Of a stretch of 64,000 nt of DNA, positions 1-7,981 are shown in pieces. Positions within the stretch are counted from its first letter, which is position 1. Every line of letters begins with the position of its first letter. Made by a program: the position numbers and the translations under genes. The stretch lies in contig JBBQZZ010000019.1 in assembly GCA_038207265.1 (NCBI GenBank), positions 32,626 to 96,625 on the forward strand. The letters are read 5' to 3'. The DNA comes from JACMLD01 sp038207265. Lineage in GTDB: Bacteria; Bacteroidota; Bacteroidia; Chitinophagales; Chitinophagaceae. Below the pieces are notes generated by a model, which saw only the letters and a program-made list of their open reading frames with translations, searched no databases and had not been told where the DNA came from.

Positions 1-55
1 GGAAGCCAAGGGTAAGATTGATAATAACAGGAATATGGATGATTTGCTGAAATAG
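1..55 (+). CDS. Possible 3' end of an upstream gene (partial)
   Basis: A reading frame is open from base 2 and closes with TAG at 53-55. It would encode a 17-residue hydrophilic tail ending in NMDDLLK. It lies on the same strand as the ABC transporter genes that follow. The tail is too short to assign a family, and an open frame of this length at a window edge can occur by chance, so this is only a probable gene end. Confidence 0.35.
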   Translation, partial: EAKGKIDNNRNMDDLLK

Positions 56-59
56 TAGG

Positions 60-161
60 GAGGGAGTGGGTAGTGGGGGCAGAAATTCATTTGGTATCAC
101 TGAAAAAATAAAATATCATGAATTACCAGCCCACTGGCTACTGGCCACTAGCTACTCCCTC
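60..161. repeat. Imperfect inverted repeat with CCACTAGCTACTC-type arm
   Basis: The arm at 61-76 (AGGGAGTGGGTAGTGG) is complementary to 145-160 with two mismatches in 16, around a spacer of about 68 bases. The right arm holds the 14-mer GCCACTAGCTACTC, which recurs exactly at 33691-33704. The 160-200 stretch continues as C/T-rich sequence. No gene is seen between the partial tail at 55 and the ABC gene at 340. Confidence 0.5.
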
Positions 162-316
162 TGCCGCCATTCGCCTTTGCCCACTACTCTACCACCATCC
201 ATTGCGGCCCACCCATAAAAAAAATCCGCCTTATTTGAAATAATAAAGCACAATCTGCGTCTTATCTGTTAGTCAGACATTTGCTATCATCCTATATAAA
301 TTTTCTGCGGGAAGTT

Positions 317-324
317 TATATTTG
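317..324 (+). promoter_or_regulatory. Candidate Bacteroidota -7 element (TAnnTTTG)
   Basis: TATATTTG fits the TAnnTTTG -7 consensus of Bacteroidota sigma-70 promoters and lies 16 bases before the ABC ATPase start codon. No matching TTTG -33 element is seen at 19-21 bases upstream, and an 8-mer with six fixed bases is common by chance. Confidence 0.3.
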
Positions 325-339
325 ATAAAATAATATTGC

Positions 340-1269
340 ATGCCCCTCCTGGAAGTTCGCCACCTCAAAAAATACTACGCCACACAAAAAGCAGTGGACG
401 ATATCAGTTTCTCAATTGAGCCCGGAACCATTTTTGGTTTATTGGGTCCCAATGGTGCAGGTAAAACAACCCTGCTTCGCATGATAACCGGCATTTTCTT
501 TCCGGATGAAGGAGAGATCATTTTCGAAGGAAAAAAATTCGATCCAGAAGGGGATGCGATGAGGATAGGCTACATGCCCGAAGAACGCGGCCTGTATAAA
601 AAAATGAAAATTGGTGAACAGGCGCTTTACCTGGCACAATTGAAGGGTCTTGAAAAAAATGATGCACTCGAAAAAATTAAAAGCTGGTTTAAGAAGTTTG
701 AAATGCAGAGCTGGTGGAACAAAAAAATTGAAGACCTCAGCAAGGGAATGGGTCAGAAACTGCAATTTGTAATTACCGTTTTACACGAACCAAAACTAAT
801 TATACTAGACGAGCCATTCAGTGGGCTTGACCCGGTAAACAGCAACCTTATAAAAGAAGAAATTTACAACCTGGCCAAAAGAGGCTGTACCGTAATTTTC
901 AGTACACATAGAATGGAACAGGTGGAAGAAATCTGCGACCAGATCATCCTTGTAAACAAAGGACAAAAGATTTTAGATGGCAGTGTAAGGGATGTAAAAC
1001 AACAATTCAAAGAAAATCTTTTTCACGTAGGCTTAAATAGCCTTACTTCTCTTACCGATAGTCCGGCCTTTGAAGTTGTCAACAAAGAAGAAGATGGACT
1101 AGTGGTAAAAATAAAAGAAGGTTACAGTACCAACGATGTATTGCAGCATTTCATACAAAAACAGATAGGTGTTAAAGAATTTCATGAGATACTTCCTTCA
1201 ATCAATGACATATTTATCAAACTGGTGGAAGGCACGGCCGTAACAAGGCAGTTTCAGTCAGTAGCATAA
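340..1269 (+). CDS. ABC transporter ATP-binding protein (NatA-like)
   Basis: This is the cytoplasmic ATPase of an ABC-2-type exporter. The 309-residue protein has Walker A (GPNGAGKTT, near residue 36), an ABC signature in the variant form LSKGMGQ, Walker B (LIILDEPFSGLDP) and the switch histidine in FSTHRMEQ. After residue 220 there is a C-terminal extension of the DUF4162 type seen in NatA-like ATPases. The permease gene begins 22 bases downstream and clearly forms a two-gene operon with it. NatA/NatB pairs export sodium in Bacillus, but the substrate cannot be told from this sequence. The ATPase assignment is certain; the NatA label is by overall resemblance. Confidence 0.92.
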   Translation: MPLLEVRHLKKYYATQKAVDDISFSIEPGTIFGLLGPNGAGKTTLLRMITGIFFPDEGEIIFEGKKFDPEGDAMRIGYMPEERGLYKKMKIGEQALYLAQLKGLEKNDALEKIKSWFKKFEMQSWWNKKIEDLSKGMGQKLQFVITVLHEPKLIILDEPFSGLDPVNSNLIKEEIYNLAKRGCTVIFSTHRMEQVEEICDQIILVNKGQKILDGSVRDVKQQFKENLFHVGLNSLTSLTDSPAFEVVNKEEDGLVVKIKEGYSTNDVLQHFIQKQIGVKEFHEILPSINDIFIKLVEGTAVTRQFQSVA

Positions 1270-1291
1270 ACCCAACCCAAATAAAAACCGA

Positions 1292-2626
1292 ATGAACAAA
1301 ATCTGGCTTATTATAAAACGGGAATACCTGACCAGGGTTAGAAACAAGACCTTTATATTATCTACTTTTCTCACACCCCTTTTTTTTGCAGCTTTAATCG
1401 GTATCATCATTTTTATAACGGTAAAGAATACAGACAAAGAAAGGATTGCTATCATTGATAATTCGGGAATTTTCAAATCAGCTATTGACAGTGTTAAGAC
1501 CATAAAATTCATCCTTGATCCACAGGCAGACACTTCCAATTTTGATAAGAAAGGATACACCGCCATCCTGTTTACGCCACATGTGGGCATCAACAACACA
1601 GATACTTTTCGTGTATATGCGAAAAAGAATTTTGGCATCATGGCCAAAGAGGCATTGACCAATAAAATTCACAAAGAAATTGAAAATAATCTGCTGCTTG
1701 ATAAATATAAAATAGGCAGCCAGAGTGTAGATTCAATCAGGAATGAGGTTAATAAAATAATTATAGACGACAAAGTATTAAAAGCAGGCGCGAAAGTGGA
1801 AGAGGGCAATTTTATAGTTGCTTCAGGCGTAGGTTATGGCGCGGCCTTTCTTATTTATATTACTTTATTCATCTACGGTGCCATGGTCATGCGTGGTGTA
1901 ATGGAAGAAAAAACAAATCGTATTGCAGAAGTAATTGTTTCATCTGTAAAGCCTTTCCAGTTAATGATGGGGAAGATAATTGGTATAGGGGCTGTTGGAC
2001 TGACCCAATTTTTTATGTGGATTATATTGATGCTTGTTTTTACTTCTATTGCCGGTCAATTTATACCGCATGAAGTATTGCAGCAGGCCCAACAAGCCAA
2101 TAGCCAGCTCCCGGGGGCTCAAATGAATTCGCAAGGTAGTGAAGCACTGATTGGACTTGCAAAAGCTTCTCATGAATTATCGTCTGTAAACTGGACGCTG
2201 GTAATTGGCATGTTTATTTTCTATTTCATCTTTGGATATCTTTTTTACGCTGCATTATTTGCCGCAGTTGGAAGTGCGGTAAACGAAGATCCGCAGGATG
2301 CCCAGAGTCTTATGTTTCCTATTACAATGCCAATAGTACTGGCGATTATAATAATGATCAATGCCATCTCACATCCGGAGAGTTCATTGGCCACCTGGAG
2401 TAGTATCATACCATTTTTTTCACCCATTGTTATGATGGCAAGAATTCCGTTTGGCGTTCCTGGCACTGTACCTTACTGGCAACTTGGACTAAGTATGTTT
2501 CTGTTGGTTGCCGGGTTTTTAGCAACCACCTGGTTAAGTGCAAAAATCTATCGCACGGGAATATTATTATATGGCAAAAAAGCCACCTGGAAAGAAATGT
2601 GGAAATGGGCCTTCAGACACAGTTGA
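1292..2626 (+). CDS. ABC-2 type transporter permease (NatB-like)
   Basis: This is the integral membrane partner of the preceding ATPase. It is 444 residues long. The N-terminal transmembrane helix follows the typical opening IKREYLTRVRNKTFILSTFLTPL. A large extracytoplasmic domain spans about residues 45-175. Five or six further helices follow, with the EEKTNRIAEVIVSSVKPFQLM segment that is characteristic of NatB/ABC-2 permeases. A terminator-like hairpin lies just after the stop codon, which closes the operon. The exported substrate is unknown. Confidence 0.9.
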   Translation: MNKIWLIIKREYLTRVRNKTFILSTFLTPLFFAALIGIIIFITVKNTDKERIAIIDNSGIFKSAIDSVKTIKFILDPQADTSNFDKKGYTAILFTPHVGINNTDTFRVYAKKNFGIMAKEALTNKIHKEIENNLLLDKYKIGSQSVDSIRNEVNKIIIDDKVLKAGAKVEEGNFIVASGVGYGAAFLIYITLFIYGAMVMRGVMEEKTNRIAEVIVSSVKPFQLMMGKIIGIGAVGLTQFFMWIILMLVFTSIAGQFIPHEVLQQAQQANSQLPGAQMNSQGSEALIGLAKASHELSSVNWTLVIGMFIFYFIFGYLFYAALFAAVGSAVNEDPQDAQSLMFPITMPIVLAIIIMINAISHPESSLATWSSIIPFFSPIVMMARIPFGVPGTVPYWQLGLSMFLLVAGFLATTWLSAKIYRTGILLYGKKATWKEMWKWAFRHS

Positions 2627-2646
2627 TTTCTCTAACCCGCTATATT

Positions 2647-2677
2647 AAAGCTGCTGTAATAAGCGGCTTTTTATTTT
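2647..2677 (+). terminator. Rho-independent terminator after the ABC operon
   Basis: Arms AAAGCTGCT (2647-2655) and AGCGGCTTT (2662-2670) form a nine-pair stem with one G-U pair and a six-base loop, followed by a T-rich run to 2677. It begins 20 bases after the permease stop codon. Confidence 0.75.
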
Positions 2678-2842
2678 TAAAGATTGGAGTGATTAACACA
2701 ACTGGTAGGCACCTTTGGCATTCTCCAAGCTACAAAGGCATTACAGGCGCCAGGCCAAATGTAATTGTCTTATCCCCTAAATGGGGTATTGTTTGAAATA
2801 TACATTTTCAATAATTTCAACAAATGTTTAAACCCCATTCTC

Positions 2843-3367
2843 ATGAAAAAACTGCTATTGATAATAATCTGCAGCACTTTCATTCTATATACATCAGCAC
2901 AAAAAGATCCTGAATTTCCAAAGGGTTGGGTGATGTACCTGGAAAGTCATCATGGTATAGCAAGTAATTTTCACAAAACACCTGATCTGTTTGTAGGTTA
3001 TCTAAGTATTACCCCGCAGGTTACCGTTGTTCCCTCCAAACTTCGCTTAGGCACTACCGTGGGTTTATTGTTTACCAATAAGAAACTGGATGGTTTATTT
3101 GGCCCGAACCTGGTTTATAAGATAAAAACGCTCAATGTTAAGCAAATGGGTTCTATATTAAACCTACAGGTTAAAGCAGAACATCTATGGAGTACCAATC
3201 ACCAGAAATTAATTGGCGGAGGAATCAATGCTGAATTGGGTCAGCTTCTTTTGATAGGGCTTAGTATGCACCGCGACTATGGTCTTAATTACTGGTGGTT
3301 TGAGTTCGGACTTGGATATAACCTGCTTCGCAAAAAAAAAGGACCACCATCCGACCCATTCAACTAA
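2843..3367 (+). CDS. Secreted, barrel-like protein of unknown function
   Basis: A 174-residue protein begins MKKLLLIIICSTF and has a signal peptide ending near TSAQ. An upstream in-frame ATG at 2765 would add 26 residues ahead of the signal peptide, so the ATG at 2843 is preferred. The mature part alternates polar and hydrophobic residues with many aromatic and glycine positions (LGTTVGLLF, FEFGLGYNLL). This pattern suits a small beta-barrel or outer-membrane-associated protein. The C-terminus is basic and then PSDPFN. No family was recognised. It lies 21 bases before the patatin gene and may be co-transcribed with it. Confidence 0.75.
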   Translation: MKKLLLIIICSTFILYTSAQKDPEFPKGWVMYLESHHGIASNFHKTPDLFVGYLSITPQVTVVPSKLRLGTTVGLLFTNKKLDGLFGPNLVYKIKTLNVKQMGSILNLQVKAEHLWSTNHQKLIGGGINAELGQLLLIGLSMHRDYGLNYWWFEFGLGYNLLRKKKGPPSDPFN

Positions 3368-3388
3368 ATAACCATTAAAAAAATTATC

Positions 3389-4417
3389 ATGGGTAAAAGA
3401 GCGTTGGTAATAAGCGGTGGCGGTTGTAAAGGAGCGTTTGCAGTAGGCGTGATAAAAAACCTGGCTGCCAGTTTTCCCGACATTAGCTTCGATGTTTTTG
3501 TTGGTACCAGTACCGGTTCATTGATTTGCCCGCTTGCCTTACTGGGCGAAACTGACTTACTGGAACAACTGTATACTACCACCGTTACTGATAATATCAT
3601 TATAAAGGGAAATGTTGTGACCCGTTTGTTAGGAGATAATTCCCTGTTTGATGCCAAACCCCTGGGCAATCTGATCAAACAATATTATGACGATAACCGC
3701 TGCAATAGAATTTTACAATCACAAAAAGAATTGTACCTGGCAACAACCTGTTTGCAAACCGGCAACGCTGTCTATTTTGCTTCGAAAGATGCAGCATTGG
3801 TTACTGATTATGAAGTGCAGAAAATAAACAATGCGGATGAATTACGACGGGCGGTGATGGCATCTTCCTGTCAGCCGGTATTTATGCCACCTATAGAAGT
3901 CAAAAAAGGATCGGTGCCGATAAGACAATATGTAGATGGTGGCGTTCGTGAATACGCGGGCATTCAACTGGCTATTGATGCGGGAGCTGATGAAATATAC
4001 ACTATACTGCTTTCCCCGGAAAAAGATGTTGTAGAAGAAACAACTTTCAATGATGCGTTTGGAATATTGACAACTACCATTGATATATTTACCACGGATG
4101 TAGGTTCAAATGATATCCGGGTCCCGATGTTATACAATCGCGCGCTAAAGTATATCAATAGTGTACAAGAGAAAATGCTAAAAGCTGGTATTGAACAAAA
4201 TGTCATTGACGAATATTTTAATATCCCTTTCAACAATCCATTTACCGGCAAAAAACCTTTGAAAATCTATGTCATCAGACCAGACGCCCCATTGGGTGGC
4301 GGACCCGGTGGACTGAATTTTGACCCCAATGAAATGAAAGGAATGCTTGCCAAGGGAAGAAAAAGTATTGATGATTTTATGGCCAACCTGGGAAAAGCCG
4401 GTGGCCCCGATGCATAG
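3389..4417 (+). CDS. Patatin-like phospholipase
   Basis: This is a predicted serine lipid acyl hydrolase of the patatin family, 342 residues. The glycine-rich oxyanion loop SGGGCKGAF lies at 9-17. The nucleophile elbow GTSTG places the catalytic serine at 41. The DGG motif gives the catalytic aspartate at 183, completing the Ser-Asp dyad. There is no signal peptide, so it is probably cytoplasmic or delivered by another route. The C-terminal 60 residues include a glycine/proline-rich stretch (LGGGPGGLNFDP). The substrate is not known. The start is supported by the motif sitting close to the N-terminus, as in bacterial patatins. Confidence 0.92.
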   Translation: MGKRALVISGGGCKGAFAVGVIKNLAASFPDISFDVFVGTSTGSLICPLALLGETDLLEQLYTTTVTDNIIIKGNVVTRLLGDNSLFDAKPLGNLIKQYYDDNRCNRILQSQKELYLATTCLQTGNAVYFASKDAALVTDYEVQKINNADELRRAVMASSCQPVFMPPIEVKKGSVPIRQYVDGGVREYAGIQLAIDAGADEIYTILLSPEKDVVEETTFNDAFGILTTTIDIFTTDVGSNDIRVPMLYNRALKYINSVQEKMLKAGIEQNVIDEYFNIPFNNPFTGKKPLKIYVIRPDAPLGGGPGGLNFDPNEMKGMLAKGRKSIDDFMANLGKAGGPDA

Positions 4418-4546
4418 TCCAATCTATTTTTTAATAGTTAAAGATTCTTTTGAGCATAATCCTGCTTTACTTTTTTCAACCCATAACCCGGTTTCAAGTT
4501 CGCAGCGTGTTAAATAAAGTAAAATGAAAGCTGTCTTCCGCAGTTT

Positions 4547-4562
4547 TACGAAAATACTCGTA
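4547..4562. promoter_or_regulatory. Operator-like palindrome, copy 1 (TACGA-N6-TCGTA)
   Basis: TACGAAAATACTCGTA has five-base perfect inverted arms around six bases. A second copy with the same TACGA/TCGTA arms begins 22 bases later, about two helical turns, so both sites would face the same side of the DNA. Size and arrangement resemble BlaI/MecI-family repressor operators. The repressor is not in this window, so its identity is inference. Confidence 0.6.
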
Positions 4563-4568
4563 CATTTA

Positions 4569-4584
4569 TACGAATTTATTCGTA
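4569..4584. promoter_or_regulatory. Operator-like palindrome, copy 2 (TACGAAT-N2-ATTCGTA)
   Basis: TACGAATTTATTCGTA has seven-base perfect inverted arms around TT. It ends 23 bases before the ATG at 4608. Together with copy 1 it indicates that this stretch is control DNA rather than coding sequence, which decides the start of the following gene. Confidence 0.65.
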
Positions 4585-4607
4585 ACAAGTATTTAAAAAC
4601 AACGCTT

Positions 4608-5486
4608 ATGCAAACAGCAAGCAAAACCACTGCTATACTTTTGACACTGATCTTTGTTGGTATCGCTTTTACCAGTATTGCCTGGCAGTCCAATGATCAT
4701 ATAAAAAACAGGAACAACATTCAATCAGACACAATTCCAGGTTTTGATAAAAAACAAGGACCTGCAAAAGATCAAACCATTATCAACGGAGATTTGAACA
4801 AGACCATTGAGCAGGTTGACAGGGCTTTGGAAAACGTTCAACAGCAACTGGAAAACAAGGACTGGGAAAAAGCGCAGGAAGCCATGGAGAAATCTTTACA
4901 GAAAATAAATACAGAAAATATAGAGAAACAAATAAAAAACGCATTAAAGAACATTGATGCACAAAAAATACAAATGCAGGTGCAGGCTGAGTTAAAGAAA
5001 ATGGATGGGGGAAAAATGCAGCAGGAAATACAGCGTGCACTGGAGGATACAAAAAACAACTTCGATACTGAAAATGCTGCTTTGGAAATTCAAAAAGCCC
5101 TGCACGAATCAACCACCGGACTAAATGAATTGAAAAAAATGAACATTGAAAAAATAAATGAGGTAATGAATGATGCCAGATCGTCAATGAAACTGGCGCT
5201 TGATAAAGATTTCAAAAAAGAAATGGAAAAAACCAGGGAAAGTATGAACCGGGTTAAAGACGAGTTGGAAAATTACCAGGAAATGCTATCTGACATGGAG
5301 AAAGATGGATTGCTGCATTTAAACCAGGATTATAAAGTTGAATTGAATAAGGGCGAATTGAAGATCAACGGTAAAAAACAACCCGCACCGGTGATTGAAA
5401 AATATAAACATTATTTCAAGAAGGGTAAAGTAACCCTCGAAAAAGAAAAAAGTGAAGATAGTAACGATAAAATAATTGATATCTGA
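4608..5486 (+). CDS. Membrane-anchored coiled-coil protein of unknown function
   Basis: The protein has 292 residues from ATG 4608. One hydrophobic helix lies at about 7-25 (AILLTLIFVGIAFTSIAW). A long, Lys/Glu/Gln-rich heptad region follows (about 55-250), with repeated units such as LEIQKALHES and MQQEIQRALE. This suits an extended coiled coil outside the inner membrane. The end has GELKINGKKQPAPVIEKYKHYF, which resembles the C-terminal tail of BlaR1-like M56 proteins of Bacteroidota. An in-frame ATG at 4524 would run through both palindromic operators, so it was rejected. The M56-like tail and BlaI-like operators point to the same regulon, but that link is inference. Confidence 0.75.
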   Translation: MQTASKTTAILLTLIFVGIAFTSIAWQSNDHIKNRNNIQSDTIPGFDKKQGPAKDQTIINGDLNKTIEQVDRALENVQQQLENKDWEKAQEAMEKSLQKINTENIEKQIKNALKNIDAQKIQMQVQAELKKMDGGKMQQEIQRALEDTKNNFDTENAALEIQKALHESTTGLNELKKMNIEKINEVMNDARSSMKLALDKDFKKEMEKTRESMNRVKDELENYQEMLSDMEKDGLLHLNQDYKVELNKGELKINGKKQPAPVIEKYKHYFKKGKVTLEKEKSEDSNDKIIDI

Positions 5487-5508
5487 TCTTTATTCTATTT
5501 CATTCTAC

Positions 5509-5540
5509 AAAGCCGGCACATAGCGCCGGCTTTTATTTTT
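5509..5540 (+). terminator. Rho-independent terminator after the coiled-coil gene
   Basis: Perfect arms AAAGCCGGC (5509-5517) and GCCGGCTTT (5525-5533) enclose a seven-base loop and run into TTTTATTTTT. It lies 23 bases after the stop codon. Confidence 0.85.
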
Positions 5541-5646
5541 AGTGCCCCCGGCAACCTGGATGAGTAATTATTTTAAATCTGGATGATTCAGCTAATCCAA
5601 CAGTCTTTTAATTTTGTCTGATTGATTAATTGATAAAATAATTGAA

Positions 5647-6090
5647 ATGCAAGACAGGTTAAAAATGGGCTTGGTTCAGCCGGCAGCTTATGAGGCAATG
5701 GATGCTTTGGATGTCTTTGCAGCCAGGACACAAATCAGTAAAATTCAACAGGAATTGATGCGCATCCGGGCTTCGCAAATTAACGGTTGTGCTTATTGTG
5801 TCCATTATCACTCCGCCGAAGCCATCAAGCAGGGTGAAAATGAAAAACGCCTTTTACTTATCAGCGTTTGGCGCGAAGCATTAAATGTTTTTACAATAGA
5901 AGAACAACTATTGCTGCAGATGACGGAAGATATAACCCTCATTCACCAGCAAGGTTTACGAGAAGAATTGTATCAAAGAGCAATTAAGTCATTTGGTGAA
6001 ATAAAAACGGCACAGATAATCATGGTTATTGTTACCATCAATGCCTGGAACCGGATTGGTGTAGGTTTGAAAATGCAACCTGAATATTAA
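5647..6090 (+). CDS. AhpD-like / carboxymuconolactone decarboxylase family protein
   Basis: The 147-residue protein is all-helical in character and has the AhpD-type redox motif INGCAYCVHYH, with cysteines 48 and 51 and histidine 55. In this family the CxxC pair reduces peroxides or partner thiols. A true carboxymuconolactone decarboxylase is unlikely, because those lack the CxxC pair. It is followed after 17 bases by a DoxX gene and then by a transporter-cupin fusion, so it opens a three-gene operon. A TAATTTTG element at 5609-5616 fits the TAnnTTTG -7 consensus, but no -33 match is seen. Confidence 0.88.
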   Translation: MQDRLKMGLVQPAAYEAMDALDVFAARTQISKIQQELMRIRASQINGCAYCVHYHSAEAIKQGENEKRLLLISVWREALNVFTIEEQLLLQMTEDITLIHQQGLREELYQRAIKSFGEIKTAQIIMVIVTINAWNRIGVGLKMQPEY

Positions 6091-6107
6091 TTATCAATTC
6101 TTTTATA

Positions 6108-6554
6108 ATGAAAAAGCATCAACCCTGGATTCAATTCTATCTACGCTTAGCGTTGGGATCTGGTTTTTTAAAACTCGGTTTGGATCGCCTTGGTGTTTGG
6201 GGAGAAAATGGGAGCCGATTTATTTCCTGGGGTGATTGGAAGCATTTCATGCAATATGCAAATGAAGTACTCGGCTTTTTACCATCCGTACTTATCGAAC
6301 CCTTTGCAATAGCTGCAACAATGGCAGAAATCTTATTTGGAATACTATTAATGCTGGGCAAATGGACCCAATATGCGGCAATAGGCAGTGGTATTCTTAC
6401 ATTGTTATTCGCCTTTTCAATGGCTATTTCAAATGGCGTACAGGATCCCATTGGTTATTCTGTTTTCACAGTTAGCGCTGCCAGCTTCTTATTGGCAACC
6501 ATTCCTCAATATCAATGGAGTTTCGATAATAACAGAAGAATTAAAGCAGATTGA
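6108..6554 (+). CDS. DoxX family membrane protein
   Basis: The 148-residue protein has four hydrophobic helices. The first carries the DoxX-type pattern FYLRLALGSGFLKLGLDRLG. Later segments include PFAIAATMAEILFGILLMLGKW, also typical of the family. DoxX proteins are small inner-membrane proteins found near thiol or quinone redox enzymes. The AhpD-like gene just upstream fits that, suggesting an oxidant-handling pair. The substrate is unknown. Confidence 0.85.
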   Translation: MKKHQPWIQFYLRLALGSGFLKLGLDRLGVWGENGSRFISWGDWKHFMQYANEVLGFLPSVLIEPFAIAATMAEILFGILLMLGKWTQYAAIGSGILTLLFAFSMAISNGVQDPIGYSVFTVSAASFLLATIPQYQWSFDNNRRIKAD

Positions 6555-6580
6555 TGATTCATTCAACATAAAAAAGTGTT

Positions 6581-7954
6581 ATGAAATTCTTACCGCAAAA
6601 ATTATTGGCTATTCTTGGTTTTATTACTATTTATATAACATGGGGTACAACTTATCTTGCTATTGCAATTACATTAAAAGAGCTTCCGCCCTTCCTGATG
6701 TCTGCAACCCGGTTTCTAGTGGCAGCGGCATTGTTATTGTTGTATTGTAATTATAAAAAGGTACCGTTTCCATTCACGAAAGAAATTACACAAAGTGCTC
6801 TTCCTGGCTTATTAATGTTGGTTGGTGGTACTGCCGTTATTGCATGGGCTGAACAGCATGTACCATCGGGCATTGCCGCTATAACAAATACAATAGCTCC
6901 TTTTTGGTTTGTCTTACTGGATAAAAAACAATGGAAATATTATTTTTCGAGTAAGTGGATCATTATTGGTTTGCTAACGGGGTTTGCAGGAACTGTATTA
7001 TTATTGGAAAATTCATCAATGGGTATCGGCCACTCAAGTCCGGCTATGCAACTAACCAGAGTATTGGTATTGGTTTTTGGTTGCGGAATTTTATGGGCCG
7101 GGGGCTCCTTATATTCCAAATATCGGCCCAGCAATCTTCCATCACCTGCAAACATCTGCATTCAACTTCTTGTTGCCGGAATTGTTTGTTTAATGATTAG
7201 TATTCCTTCAGAACATGTGAGCATAAATAGATTTTTCCACTTAGGTACCAGCACATGGTTGGCACTGTCTTACCTGGTGGTAATGGGAAATATTGTTGCC
7301 TATATGGTTTATTTATGGTTGTTAAAAATAAAACCACCTGCTGTTGTAAGCACCTATGCATATGTAAGCCCGGTAATAGCAGTGATAGCGGGCTGGTTAA
7401 TTGAAGGCGATAAGATTACAACTGTTCAGTTGATGTCATTTTCCATCATACTAATGGGTGTAATGTTTCTCAATTTACCCAAATACAAAGTTGCTTTTGT
7501 TTGTTCAATTGCCAGGTTCCCTCTTCTGAAATTTGTTACAAGCCTCCTGTTTTGTATACTTTCTGTTGTTGTATTGTCTCAAACAATTCAAACACCCCTT
7601 CCCCAAAATACGAAGGCTTGGAAACACCGGTTGATAATGATACAAACGTTGGAAGATAGTTTACATAATGAAGAAGCCATTAAACTGGATGAAATGATCA
7701 TACCTGCCGGAGCTATGGATACTATACTCCACCAGCATACAGCCCACCTGATAGGTTTTATACTTGAAGGTGAAATCATTACCAAGATGAAAAACAAACC
7801 ACCTCAATTCCTTAAAACCGGACAGGCATTTTATGAATTCCCCGATGAGATACATGAATACATAAAAAACAACAGCCAGCGCAAGCAGGCCAGGATCTTA
7901 CTTTATTATCTCTATAATAAAAATGCCGCTTTATACAAAACGGCCATTGAATAA
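6581..7954 (+). CDS. EamA/DMT transporter fused to a C-terminal cupin domain
   Basis: Residues 1-300 are a ten-helix drug/metabolite transporter with two EamA repeats (opening helix ITWGTTYLAIAI; second repeat ending ILMGVMFLNLPKY). A further helix lies at 315-333 (FVTSLLFCILSVVVLSQ). Residues 365-445 form a single cupin domain, with metal-ligand-like His384, His386 and His389 and a second motif ending at His425. With ten helices both transporter ends face the cytoplasm, so the eleventh helix would place the cupin in the periplasm. That helix also resembles a signal peptide, so the gene looks like a fusion of a transporter with a secreted cupin. No start or stop codon breaks the joint near 7480-7530. 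EamA genes normally encode about 300 residues. Confidence 0.88.
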   Translation: MKFLPQKLLAILGFITIYITWGTTYLAIAITLKELPPFLMSATRFLVAAALLLLYCNYKKVPFPFTKEITQSALPGLLMLVGGTAVIAWAEQHVPSGIAAITNTIAPFWFVLLDKKQWKYYFSSKWIIIGLLTGFAGTVLLLENSSMGIGHSSPAMQLTRVLVLVFGCGILWAGGSLYSKYRPSNLPSPANICIQLLVAGIVCLMISIPSEHVSINRFFHLGTSTWLALSYLVVMGNIVAYMVYLWLLKIKPPAVVSTYAYVSPVIAVIAGWLIEGDKITTVQLMSFSIILMGVMFLNLPKYKVAFVCSIARFPLLKFVTSLLFCILSVVVLSQTIQTPLPQNTKAWKHRLIMIQTLEDSLHNEEAIKLDEMIIPAGAMDTILHQHTAHLIGFILEGEIITKMKNKPPQFLKTGQAFYEFPDEIHEYIKNNSQRKQARILLYYLYNKNAALYKTAIE

Positions 7955-7981
7955 AAAATATTGGAGGAAAATAAACAATTG

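Noticed and set aside
2599..2796. Small plus-strand frame after the ABC permease
   Set aside because: It overlaps the permease end and spans the terminator hairpin; no coding features are seen.
4783..5187. Long minus-strand frame opposite the coiled-coil gene
   Set aside because: It mirrors the Lys/Glu-rich coiled-coil coding region, giving Phe/Pro/Cys-rich sequence with no domain; it is a shadow frame.
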